From: Bombus terrestris
Taxonomy: Eukaryota; Arthropoda; Insecta; Hymenoptera; Apidae
Direction of reading: 5' to 3'
Assembly (NCBI RefSeq): GCF_910591885.1
Contig: NC_063277.1
Coordinates: forward strand, 5,704,001 to 5,768,000
DNA length: 64,000 bases
Of this stretch, positions 40,940-52,282 are shown piece after piece. Positions within the stretch are counted from its first letter, which is position 1, and each line of letters starts with the position of its first letter. The position numbers and the translations under genes were made by a program. Under the pieces are notes generated by a model. That model ran no database searches, was not told where the DNA came from, and saw nothing but the letters and a program-made list of their open reading frames with translations.

Positions 40940-40957
40940 ATCCGGCTCGAAGGACCA
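40940..40957 (-). other. Primer-binding site, tRNA-Tyr type, copy 1
   Basis: The + strand reads ATCCGGCTCGAAGGACCA immediately next to the 5' LTR. These 18 bases equal the 3' end of animal tRNA-Tyr including CCA, as I remember that tRNA, so the element strand is complementary to it. There is no gap between LTR and site. Confidence 0.88.
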
Positions 40958-41733
40958 TGTATTTTCGAGCTATCGCGGGGAGGCGCGGTCGTTAGAATAC
41001 GCGCCAACGGGAGTCGTAAATTCCCGTTACGATTAAAATGATCGACACCACGAATAGTTCGATCCCCGTATTTCGAATAAGATAATAGGGGTGATTCAGG
41101 TATGATAACACTGTGACTCACAGAGTTAAAATTTATATTTCTAACACTTAGTATACACGATTAAATAGATATAAATAATTAACAACTTATCGCACGAAAA
41201 TAATATAGATGTGTACAATATAGAGCAAGGCTCTTACAATTGAATTTAGTCTATTAGTGGACGTAGCACTGTAGGATACTTAGTAGAATAAGTGAATGTT
41301 CGACAATGTCGCGGACCGACTTGGTTTACGTTCCGTGGGCGTTATATTTAGAGTTAGAAGTTAGGCGTTAGATTTTTTACTCAATGCTTTACGATATTTA
41401 TATAGGCTCGTCTGACCTCTCGATGTGTAACGTTCGACTCGTCACAAGGAACTGATCGACTTTGGATGATTTCTTTGTCTCATCTTTAAGACGCCCCCAC
41501 CATCCTTAGGTCACGCCACCGTTCGCACCTATGATCACGTATGTCCGCTCTTGCGTGGAAAACGTAACGGACCAAATTCGACGTTCCGAGAACTCGCTGC
41601 TTGGCAACAGCTATGCGCTCGTCGATACATTGTATATGATCCGGCGGTCAGATAAGACGATCTGACTGAGACATTGCAGGGCCGCGAGTGACGGTTAGAA
41701 AATACAGCCTGTGTTAAGCCTCGTGGCGTAACA
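40958..41733 (-). repeat. 5' LTR of BEL/Pao copy 1
   Basis: 776-bp LTR identical in length to the 3' LTR because two single-base indels cancel out. It carries the promoter: a TATA-like box on the minus strand at 41397-41404. It is followed by ACTAT, the target duplication, and then by satellite. Confidence 0.95.
41397..41404 (-). promoter_or_regulatory. Putative TATA box in the 5' LTR, copy 1
   Basis: On the element strand the LTR contains TATATAAATA. It is the only strong TATA-like match I noticed in the LTR in this orientation. The start site is not determined. Confidence 0.5.
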
Positions 41734-41738
41734 ACTAT
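41734..41738. other. Target-site duplication ACTAT, provirus copy 1, right
   Basis: Matches 34378-34382 exactly and continues as ATAACG, so removing the element and one ACTAT restores a normal satellite monomer. Confidence 0.93.
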
Positions 41739-43270
41739 ATAACGTTAAACGTTATAACGTCATACTATGTAACGTTACACGTTGTATGGTAATAGTATAT
41801 AACGTTATACATTACAACGTAATACTATTTAACGTTATACGTTATAACGTAATACTATATAACGTTACACGTAGTATGGTAATAGTATATGACGTTATAC
41901 GTTATAACGTGATACTATATAACGTCATACGTTACAACGTAATACTATATTACGTTACACGTTGTATGGTAATAGTATATAACGTCATACGTTACAACGT
42001 AATACTATATAACGTTACACGTTGTATGGTAATAGTATATGACGTTATACGTTATTACGTAATACTATATAACGTTATACGTTATAACGTAACACTACAG
42101 ATCGTTAAACGTTATAACGTAATACTATATAACGTTACACGTTGCATGGTAATAGTATATGACGTTATACGTTATAACGTAATACTATATAACGCTATAC
42201 GTTATAACGTAATACTATATAACGTTATATGTTTTATCGTAATACTACATAACGTTAAAGGTTATAACGTCATACTACATAACGTTAAACGTTATAACGT
42301 CATACTATGTAACGTTACACGTTGTATGGTAATGGTATATAACGTTATACATTACAACGTAATACTATTTAACGTTATACGTTGTATGGTAATAGTATAT
42401 GACGTTATACGTTATAACGTAATACTATATAACGTTACACGTCATAACGTAAAACTACATAACGATAAACGTTATAACGACATAATATATGAAGTTGCAC
42501 GTTGTATGGTAATAGTATATAACGATATACGTTACAACGTAATACTATTTATCGTTATACGTTATAACGTAATACTATATAACGCTATACGTTATAACGT
42601 AACACTATATAACGTTACCCGTTGTATGGTAATAGTACATAACGATATACGTTATATCGTAATGCTATATAACGTTACCCGTTGTATGGTAATAGTACAT
42701 AACGTTAAACGTTATAACGTCATACTATATAACGTTACACGTTGTATAGTAATGTTATATAACGTTATACGTTATAACGTAATACTATATAACGCTATAC
42801 GTTATAACGTAATACTATATAACGATACACGTTATATCGTAATAGTATATGACGTTATACGTTATAACGTAATACTACATAACGTTAAACGATATAGCGT
42901 CATACTATATAACGTTACACGTTGTATGGTAATAGTATATGACGTTATACGTTACAACGTAATACTATTTAACGTTATACGTTATAACGTAATACTATAT
43001 AACGTTAAACGTTATGACGTCATACTATATAAAGTTACACGATGTATGGTAATAGTATATAACGTTATACGTTACAACGTAATACTATTTAACGATATAC
43101 GTTTTAACGTAATACTATATAACGTTACACGTTGTATGGTAATTGTATATGACGTCACACGTTATATCGCAATACTATATAACGTTACACGTTGCATAGT
43201 AGTATTATGTAACGTTATACGTTATAACGTAATACTATATAACGTTATATGATTTAAGGTAATACTACAT

Positions 43271-45850
43271 AACGTTAAACATTATAACGTCATACTATGT
43301 AACGTTACACGTTGTATGGTAATAGTATATAACGTTATACATTACAACGTAATACTATTTAACGTTATACGTTATAACGTAATACTATATAACGTTACAC
43401 GTAGTATGGTAATAGTATATGACGTTATACGTTATAACGTAATACTATATAACGTCATACGTTACAACGTAATACTATATTACGTTACACGTTGTATGGT
43501 AATAGTATATGACGTTATACGTTATAACGTAATACTATATAACGTTACACGTTTTATCGTAATAGTATATAACGTTATACGTTATAACGTAAAACTGCAT
43601 AACGATAAACGTTATAACGTCATACTATATAACGGTACACGTTGTATGGTAATAGTATATGACGTTATACGTTATAACGTAATACTATATAACGTTACAC
43701 GTTATATCGTAATAGTATATGACGTTATACGTTATAACGTAATACTATATAACGTTACACGTTTTATCGTAATAGTATATAACGTTATACGTTATAACGT
43801 AAAACTACATAACGATAAACGTTATAACGTCATACTATATAACGGTACACGTTGTATGGTAATAGTATATGACGTTATACGTTATAACGTAATACTATAT
43901 AACGTTACACGTTATATTGTAATAGTATATGACGTTATACGTTATAACGTAATACTATATAACGTTATACGTTATAACGTAATACTATTTAACGTTATAC
44001 GTTATAACGTAATACTATATAACGTTACACGTTACATCGTAATAGTATATAACGTTATACGTTATAACGTAATACTACAGAACGTTAAACGTTATAACGT
44101 AATACTATATAACGTCATATGTTATAACGTAATACCATTTAACGTTATATGTTTTATCGTAATACTACATAACGTTAAACGATATAACGTCATACTATAT
44201 AACGTTACACGTTGTATGGTAATAGTATATGACGTTATACGTTATAACGTAATACTATATATCGATACACGTTATATCGTAATAGTATATAGCGTTATAC
44301 GTTATAATGTAATACTACATAACTTTAAACGATATAACGTCAAACTATATAACGTTACACGTTGTATGGTAACAGTATATGACGTTATACGTTACAACGT
44401 AATACTATTTAACGTTATACGTTATAACGTAATACTATACAACGTTAAACGTTATGACGTCATACTATATAACGTTACACGTTGTATGGTAATAGTATAT
44501 GACGTTATACGTTATATCGTAATACTATATAACGTTGCACATTATATCGTAATACTATATAACGTTAAACATTATAACGTCATACTATGTAACGTTACAC
44601 GTTGTATGGTAATAGTATATAACGTTATACATTACAACGTAATACTATTTAACGTTATACGTTATAACGTAATACTATATAACGTTACACGTAGTATGGT
44701 AATAGTATATGACGTTATACGTTATAACGTAATACTATATAACGTCATACGTTACAACGTAATACTATATTACGTTACACGTTGTATGGTAATAGTATAT
44801 GACGTTATACGTTATAACGTAATACTATATAACGTTACACGTTTTATCGTAATAGTATATAACGTTATACGTTATAACGTAAAACTGCATAACGATAAAC
44901 GTTATAACGTCATACTATATAACGGTACACGTTGTATGGTAATAGTATATGACGTTATACGTTATAACGTAATACTATATAACGTTACACGTTATATCGT
45001 AATAGTATATGACGTTATACGTTATAACGTAATACTATATAACGTTACACGTTTTATCGTAATAGTATATAACGTTATACGTTATAACGTAAAACTACAT
45101 AACGATAAACGTTATAACGTCATACTATATAACGGTACACGTTGTATGGTAATAGTATATGACGTTATACGTTATAACGTAATACTATATAACGTTACAC
45201 GTTATATTGTAATAGTATATGACGTTATACGTTATAACGTAATACTATATAACGTTATACGTTATAACGTAATACTATTTAACGTTATACGTTATAACGT
45301 AATACTATATAACGTTACACGTTACATCGTAATAGTATATAACGTTATACGTTATAACGTAATACTACAGAACGTTAAACGTTATAACGTAATACTATAT
45401 AACGTCATATGTTATAACGTAATACCATTTAACGTTATATGTTTTATCGTAATACTACATAACGTTAAACGATATAACGTCATACTATATAACGTTACAC
45501 GTTGTATGGTAATAGTATATGACGTTATACGTTATAACGTAATACTATATATCGATACACGTTATATCGTAATAGTATATAGCGTTATACGTTATAATGT
45601 AATACTACATAACTTTAAACGATATAACGTCAAACTATATAACGTTACACGTTGTATGGTAACAGTATATGACGTTATACGTTACAACGTAATACTATTT
45701 AACGTTATACGTTATAACGTAATACTATACAACGTTAAACGTTATGACGTCATACTATATAACGTTACACGTTGTATGGTAATAGTATATGACGTTATAC
45801 GTTATATCGTAATACTATATAACGTTGCACATTATATCGTAATACTATAT
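43271..45850. repeat. 1290-bp (43-mer) tandem duplication in satellite
   Basis: The block 43271-44560 is repeated at 44561-45850 almost without differences, including rare variants such as AAAACTGCAT (43591 and 44881) and AACTTTAAACG. The equivalent stretch after copy 2 (from 58084) has the block only once. This explains 1290 of the 1291 bp by which the two composite units differ in length, and it arose after they separated or was lost from one. Confidence 0.92.
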
Positions 45851-48800
45851 AACGTTACCCGTTGTATGGTAATAGTACATAACGATATACGTTATATCGT
45901 AATGCTATAAAACGTTACCCGTTGTATGGTAATAGTACATAACGTTAAGCGTTATAACGTACATACTATATAACGTTACACGTTGTATAGTAGTGTTATA
46001 TAACGTTATACGTTATAACGTAATACTATATAACGCTATACGTTATAACGTAATACTATATAACGTTATATGTTTTATCGTAATACTACATAACGTTAAA
46101 GGTTATAACGTCATACTACATAACGTTAAACGTTATAACGTCATACTACATAACGTTAAACGTTATAACGTCATACTATATAACGTTACGTGTTGTATGG
46201 TAATAGTACATAACGTTAAACGTTATAACGTAATACTACATAACGTTAAACGTTATAACGTCATACTATATAAAGTTACACGTTCTATGGTAATAGTATA
46301 TAACGTTATACGGTACAACGTAATACTATTTAACGATATAAGTTATAACGTAATACTATATAACGTTACACGTTGTATGGTAATTGAATATGACGTTACA
46401 CGTTATATCGTAATACTATATTACGTTACACGTTGCATAGTAGTATTATGTAACGTTATACGTTATAACGTAATACTATATAACGTTATATGTTTTAAGG
46501 TAATACTACATAACGTTAAACGTTATAACGTCATACTATGTAACGTTACACGTTGTATGGTAATAGTATATAACGTTATACATTACAACGTAATACTATT
46601 TAACGTTATACGTTATAACGTAATACTATATAACGTTACACGTAGTATGGTAATAGTATATGACGTTATACGTTATAACGTGATACTATATAACGTCATA
46701 CGTTACAACGTAATACTATATTACGTTACACGTTGTATGGTAATACTATCTAATGTCATGCGTTACAACGTAATACTATATAACGTTACGCGTTGTATGG
46801 TAATAGTATATAACGTTATACGTTATAACGTAATACAATTTAACGTTATACGTTATAACGTAATACTATATAACGTTACACGTTTTATCGTAATAGTATA
46901 TAACGTTATACGTTATAACGTAAAACTACATAACGGTAAACGTTATAACGTTATACTATATAACGGTACACGTAGTATGGTAATAGTATATGACGTTATA
47001 CGTTATAACGTAATACTATATAACGTCATACGTTACAACGTAATACTATATTACGTTACACGTTGTATGGTAATACTATATAACGTCATGCGTTACAACG
47101 TAATACTATATATCGTTACACGTTACATCGTAATAGTATATTACGTTACACGTTGTATGGTAATACTATATAACGTCATGCGTTACATCGTAATACTATA
47201 TAACGTTACACGTTGTATGGTAATAGTATATAACGTTATACGTTGTATGGTAATAGTATATAACGTTATACGTTACAACGTAATACTATATAACGTTACA
47301 CGTTATATCGTAATAGTATATAACGTTATACGTTATAACCTAATACTACAGAACGTTAAACGTTAAAACGTAATACTATACAACGTTACACGTTGTATGG
47401 TAACAGTATATGACGTTATACGTTATAACGTAATACTATATAACGTCATACGTTACATGGCAATACTATATAACGTTACACGTTGTATGGTAATAGTATA
47501 TAACGTTATACGTTGTATGGTAATACTATATAACGTCATGCGTTACAACGTAATACTATATAACGTTACACGTTGTATGGTAATAGTATATAACGTTATA
47601 CGTTATAACGTAATACTATTTAACGTTATACGTTATAACGTAATACTATATAATGTTACACGTTTTATCGTAATAGTATATAACGTTATACGTTATAACG
47701 TAATACTATATAACGATACACGTTATATCGTAATAGTATATAACGTTATACGTTATAACGTAATACTACATAACGTTACACGATATATTGTAATACTATA
47801 TAACGTTACACGTTGTATGGTAATAGTATATGACGTTATACGTTACAACGTAATACTATTTAACGTTATACGTTATAACGTAATACTATATAACGTTAAA
47901 CGTTATGACGTCATACTATATAACGTTACACGTTGTATAGTAGTGTTATATAACGTTATACGTTATAACGTAATACTATATAACGCTATACGTTATAACG
48001 TAATACTATATAACGATACACGTTATATCGTAATAGTATATAACGTTATACGTTATAACCTAATACTACAGAACGTTAAACGTTATAGCGTAATACTATA
48101 CAACGTTACACGTTGTATGGTAATAGTATATGACGATATACGTTATAACGTAATACTATATAACGTTACACGTTGTATGGTAATAGTATATGACGTTATA
48201 CGTTATAACGTAATACTATATAACGATACACGTTATATCGTAATAGTATATAACGTTATACGTTATAACCTAATACTACAGAACGTTAAACGTTATAGCG
48301 TAATACTATACAACGTTACACGTTGTATGGTAATAGTATATGACGATATACGTTATAACGTAATACTATATAACGTTACACGTTGTATGGTAATAGTATA
48401 TGACGTTATACGTTATCAACGTAATACTATTTAACGTTATACGTTATAACGTAATACTATATAACGTTAAACGTTATGACGTCATACTATATAACGTTAC
48501 ACGTTGTATGGTAATAGTATATGACGTTATACGTTATAACGTAATACTATATAACGTTGCACATTATATCGTAATACTATATAACGTTACCCGTTGTATG
48601 GTAATAGTACATAACGATATACGTTATATCGTAATGCTATATAACGTTACCCGTTGTATGGTAATAGTACATAACGTTAAACGTTATAACGTCATACTAT
48701 ATAACGTTACACGTTGTATAGTAGTGTTATATAACGTTATACGTTATAACGTAATACTATATAACGCTATACGTTATAACGTAATACTATATAACGTTAC

Positions 48801-49145
48801 CCGTTGTATGGTAATAGTACATAACGTTACCCGTTGTATGGTAATAGTACATAACGTTAAACGTTATAACGTCATACTATATAACGTTACACGTTGTATA
48901 GTAATGTTATATAACGTTATACGTTATAACATAATACTATATAACGCTATACGTTATAACGTAATACTATATAACGATACACGTTATATCGTAATAGTAT
49001 ATAACGTTATACGTTATAACGTAATACTACATAACGTCAAACGATATAGCTTCATACTATATAACGTTACACGTTGTATGGTAATAGTATATGACGTTAT
49101 ACGTTACAGCGTAATACTATTTAACGTTATACGTTATAACGTAAT

Positions 49146-49150
49146 ACTAT
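49146..49150. other. Target-site duplication ACTAT, provirus copy 2, left
   Basis: Same five bases and same monomer position as in copy 1, as expected if the insertion was duplicated and not independent. Confidence 0.92.
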
Positions 49151-49926
49151 TGTATTTTCGAGCTATCGCGGGGAGGCGCGGTCGTTAGAATACGCGCCAA
49201 CGGGAGTCGTAAATTCCCGTTACGATTAAAATGATCGACACCACGAATAGTTCGATCCCCGTATTTCGATTAAGATAATAGGGGTGATTCAGGTATGATA
49301 ACACTGTGACTCACAGAGTTAAAATTTATATTTCTAACACTTAGTATACACGATTAAATAGATATAAATAATTAACAACTTATCGCACGAAACTAATAAG
49401 ATGTTTACAATATAGAGCAAGGCTCTTACAATTGAATTTAGTCTATTAGTGGACGTAGCACTGTAGGATACTTAGTAGAATAAGTGAATGTTCGACAATG
49501 TCGCGGACTGACTTGGTTTACGTTCCGTTGGCGTTATATTTAGAGTTAGAAGTTAGGCGTTAGATTTTTTACTCAATGCTTTACGATATTTATATAGGCT
49601 CGTCTGACCTCTCGATGTGTAACGTTCGACTCGTCACAAGGAACTGATCGACTTTGGATGATTTCTTTGTCTCATCTTTAAGACGACCCCCACCATCCTT
49701 AGATCACGCCACCGTTCGCGCCTATGATCACGTATGTCCGCTCTTGCGTGGAAAACGTAACGGACCAAATTCGACGTTTCGAGAACTCGCTGCTTGGCAA
49801 CAGCTATGCGCTCGTCGATACATTGTATATGATCCGGCGGTCAGATAAGACGATCTGACTGAGACATTGTAGGGCCGCGAGTGACGGTTAGAAAATACAG
49901 CCTGTGTTAAGCCTCGTGGCGTAACA
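49151..49926 (-). repeat. 3' LTR of BEL/Pao copy 2
   Basis: 776 bp with TG...CA ends. It differs from the 3' LTR of copy 1 at 49405 (T instead of G), a change shared with copy 3 at 62882. Confidence 0.95.
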
Positions 49927-49936
49927 TCCTCCCCCC
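49927..49936 (-). other. Polypurine tract, copy 2
   Basis: GGGGGGAGGA on the element strand, abutting the 3' LTR, as in copy 1. Confidence 0.88.
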
Positions 49937-49972
49937 GTTGAGAGGGTACCGATCAAATGATATGGTGTGGAG

Positions 49973-52279
49973 TCAGTTGCGTCGCTGGCGAATCTCCTTG
50001 GCTCCGTGTGGGTGGTCGGACTCGTCTGGATCTGGGTGAATGGGTAAGGGGACCAGTCTTTTGACGCCACGATCCAGGGTAGTTGTTGCCGTCTGCACGG
50101 TGGCGGTCCGTATGATTCCGTCGACTCCTGGATGGACCTTGATCACGCGGCCCAAAGGCCATTGCATGGATGGTACGTTATCCTCCCTGAGAACTACTAC
50201 GGTGCCTTCTCGGATATCATGTTTGCCCTTATCCCATTTATTGCGGCGGGTTAGCTCGTTGAGGTACTCTCGATGCCATCTGCTCCAGAACTGCTGTTTG
50301 ATCTGGTGGATGCGCTGCCAACTTGATAGCTGCCCTGATGGAACTGTCCTGAAATCACGCTCCCGTAAATTCGTGAGTGTGTCACCGATTAGAAAATGAC
50401 CGGGAGTGAGGACAGGGGGATCTTTCGGATCGGATGATATGGGAGTCAGTGGGCGTGAATTAAGGATGGCTTCAATTTCAACCACAAGAGTATGAAGGTG
50501 CTCAAAGGTCAAGAGTTCCGTGCCGACGACGCGGATGAGATGGCGCTTGAAGGATTTCACCGCGGCTTCCCATAAACCGCCAAAGTGTGGTGAGTTTGGA
50601 GGGTTGAAACGCCATTGGATCTGTCGGTCGGCGAGAAAAGTCTGTACCCTCTCCTTGTGGTCGTCAGACTGCAATAGGGTCCGGAGTTCTTGCAGCTCCC
50701 GGTTGGCCCCGACGAAATTGGTGCCATTGTCGGTAAGGATGGTTGCGCAATGTCCTCGCCGCGAAATGAATCGACGTAAGGCGGCTAGGAAAGCGTCGGT
50801 GGTTAGGTCGCTGACTAGCTCTATGTGGACCGCCTTGGTTGCTAGACAAACGAATATGGCAGCGTATATTTTTATTTTACGTCGGTTGCGATCCCTCCTC
50901 TCCTTGATGTAGAATGGGCCGCAGTAGTCGATTCCGACGTTCGTAAACGGACGCGATTCGGTAATGCGCGCCTCTGGCAAATCACCCATCAAATATTCCA
51001 CTGGCGGCGGGTTGGCTCTGCAGCAGCGGACGCACCTTTTAATGGTACGCCACACTTGGCTACGACCGTCGATCGGCCAATAGCGCAATCTTACCGCGTA
51101 CAGGGTAGCTTGTGTCCCGGTGTGGTGGTTTTTCCGATGCTCCTGGTCTATGATGAGCTCTGTAATAGATGCTTTGGGCAATATAATGGGGTGTTTTTGA
51201 TTGAATGGTATAGAAGAGCTGGTTAGTCGTCCTCCGACTCGTAATATCCCATCTTCGTCGAGGAAGGGATTTAATGGCTGTAGTTTTCCTCCAACGTCCC
51301 TGCTTCGATCTTTCTGTAGTGTCCGAATTTCCGTCGCAAAATGACCGGATTGTATGATTTTGATCACCCTGTTGTGAGCCCTGGTTAATTCGTCTGTTGT
51401 TAGATGGGCAGCTAGGTGTTGTTTATGTTTCCATCGAAGACACCAAGCGACGACTCTGATTAGTCTGGTCCAGGACGAGTATCGGTGGAGGAGGGGGTTA
51501 TCGTTGTTATTCGTCGTTAGACAGATCGTTTTTTTCTGTTCCGGGATGTCCCCCGACGGTGTAAGGATCCAGATCGGCCAGTTCTCCGGCTGCTGCTTGA
51601 GCCATTCGGGTCCGTGTTTCCAGATGTTTGGACGCAGGAATTCCTTGGGAGCCTGCCCTCGGGAGATCAGATCCGCTGGGTTGTCATCCGTAGACACATG
51701 CCGCCAATCGGCGATGTTGGTTTTCGCTTGGATCTCGGCCACGCGGTTCGCTACGAATGTTTTTAATGTATGTGGCGAGGACTTGATCCACTGGAGTACG
51801 ATAGTCGAATCTGTCCAATAAACTATTCGAGAAACGTCTATAGTGAGGGAAGTCTTTACCATGGACATTAGCGAGGTGAGGAGCAATGCTCCGCTTAATT
51901 CGAGTCTTGGGATTGTCAGGGATTTTAGCGGCGCGACCTTTGATCGCGCGGTGAGTAATTGGGTTTCGATACGTCCATCCGAGCTGCGACTGCGCAGATA
52001 TATACATGCCCCGTATGCCTTTTCACTGGCGTCGCAAAAACCGTGTAGTTCTATCTGAGTAGCTGCCTTGACCACCATTTTGCGAGGAAATCGAGTATCA
52101 CTAAGCAAGGGTAGTTGGGTATAGTATCGGTCCCATTCTGTATGCAACTCGGATGGCAAGGATTCATCCCAGTCTAGTTTTAATGCCCAGACGCGTTGAA
52201 GCAATATTTTGGCTCTGACAATCACTGGCGCGAGCAATCCTAGTGGATCATAAATTCGGGCTATCACCGAACTTATTGA
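49973..52279 (-). CDS. pol: BEL/Pao pol, RNase H-integrase part, copy 2
   Basis: Same 768-codon open frame as in copy 1, beginning after the TGA at 52282-52280. RNase H (FCDAS, RLELS, WTDST, NPADLISRG), the integrase zinc region (RCVRC), the D-D-E core (GIDYCGPF, TDNGTNF, GLWEAAVK) and the DUF5641-like C-terminus are all present and unchanged. It lacks its own ATG start and is separated from RT by the TGA. The perfect preservation reflects recent duplication and is not evidence of selection. Confidence 0.92.
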   Translation of the reverse strand, partial: SISSVIARIYDPLGLLAPVIVRAKILLQRVWALKLDWDESLPSELHTEWDRYYTQLPLLSDTRFPRKMVVKAATQIELHGFCDASEKAYGACIYLRSRSSDGRIETQLLTARSKVAPLKSLTIPRLELSGALLLTSLMSMVKTSLTIDVSRIVYWTDSTIVLQWIKSSPHTLKTFVANRVAEIQAKTNIADWRHVSTDDNPADLISRGQAPKEFLRPNIWKHGPEWLKQQPENWPIWILTPSGDIPEQKKTICLTTNNNDNPLLHRYSSWTRLIRVVAWCLRWKHKQHLAAHLTTDELTRAHNRVIKIIQSGHFATEIRTLQKDRSRDVGGKLQPLNPFLDEDGILRVGGRLTSSSIPFNQKHPIILPKASITELIIDQEHRKNHHTGTQATLYAVRLRYWPIDGRSQVWRTIKRCVRCCRANPPPVEYLMGDLPEARITESRPFTNVGIDYCGPFYIKERRDRNRRKIKIYAAIFVCLATKAVHIELVSDLTTDAFLAALRRFISRRGHCATILTDNGTNFVGANRELQELRTLLQSDDHKERVQTFLADRQIQWRFNPPNSPHFGGLWEAAVKSFKRHLIRVVGTELLTFEHLHTLVVEIEAILNSRPLTPISSDPKDPPVLTPGHFLIGDTLTNLRERDFRTVPSGQLSSWQRIHQIKQQFWSRWHREYLNELTRRNKWDKGKHDIREGTVVVLREDNVPSMQWPLGRVIKVHPGVDGIIRTATVQTATTTLDRGVKRLVPLPIHPDPDESDHPHGAKEIRQRRN

Positions 52280-52282
52280 TCA
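52280..52282 (-). other. In-frame TGA breaking pol between RT and RNase H, copy 2
   Basis: Same stop and context as at 37512-37514, inherited through the tandem duplication. Confidence 0.85.

Larger units (their letters stand above)
34383..41733 (-). mobile_element. BEL/Pao LTR retrotransposon, copy 1 (complete structure, interrupted pol)
   Basis: A 7351-bp provirus on the minus strand. It has two 776-bp LTRs with TG...CA ends, flanking ACTAT duplications, a primer-binding site abutting the 5' LTR (40940-40957), gag (39147-40715), protease-RT (37512-39146), RNase H-integrase (35205-37511) and a polypurine tract abutting the 3' LTR (35159-35168). The domain order PR-RT-RH-IN, the three-knuckle gag and the five-base duplication all assign it to BEL/Pao. 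There is no env: only about 36 bp separate the end of pol from the polypurine tract. All coding parts share one frame, interrupted by TGA at 39149-39147 and at 37514-37512. The LTRs differ by about eight substitutions and two single-base indels by eye, about 1%, so the insertion is young but not brand new. Confidence 0.95.
41734..49150. repeat. 30-bp satellite array between provirus copies 1 and 2 (7417 bp)
   Basis: The same 30-bp satellite resumes exactly at the target duplication and runs to the LTR of copy 2. It is collinear with 56502-62627 except for an internal 1290-bp duplication and one extra base near 48417 (TTATCAACG versus TTACAACG). Its right part, from about 46920, is collinear with 32212-34382, which is the evidence for tandem amplification of provirus plus satellite. 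A 31-bp monomer (ACGTACATACT, about 45958) is shared with copy 2 near 59438. No gene is seen here; the long + strand open frames are period artefacts. Confidence 0.95.
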
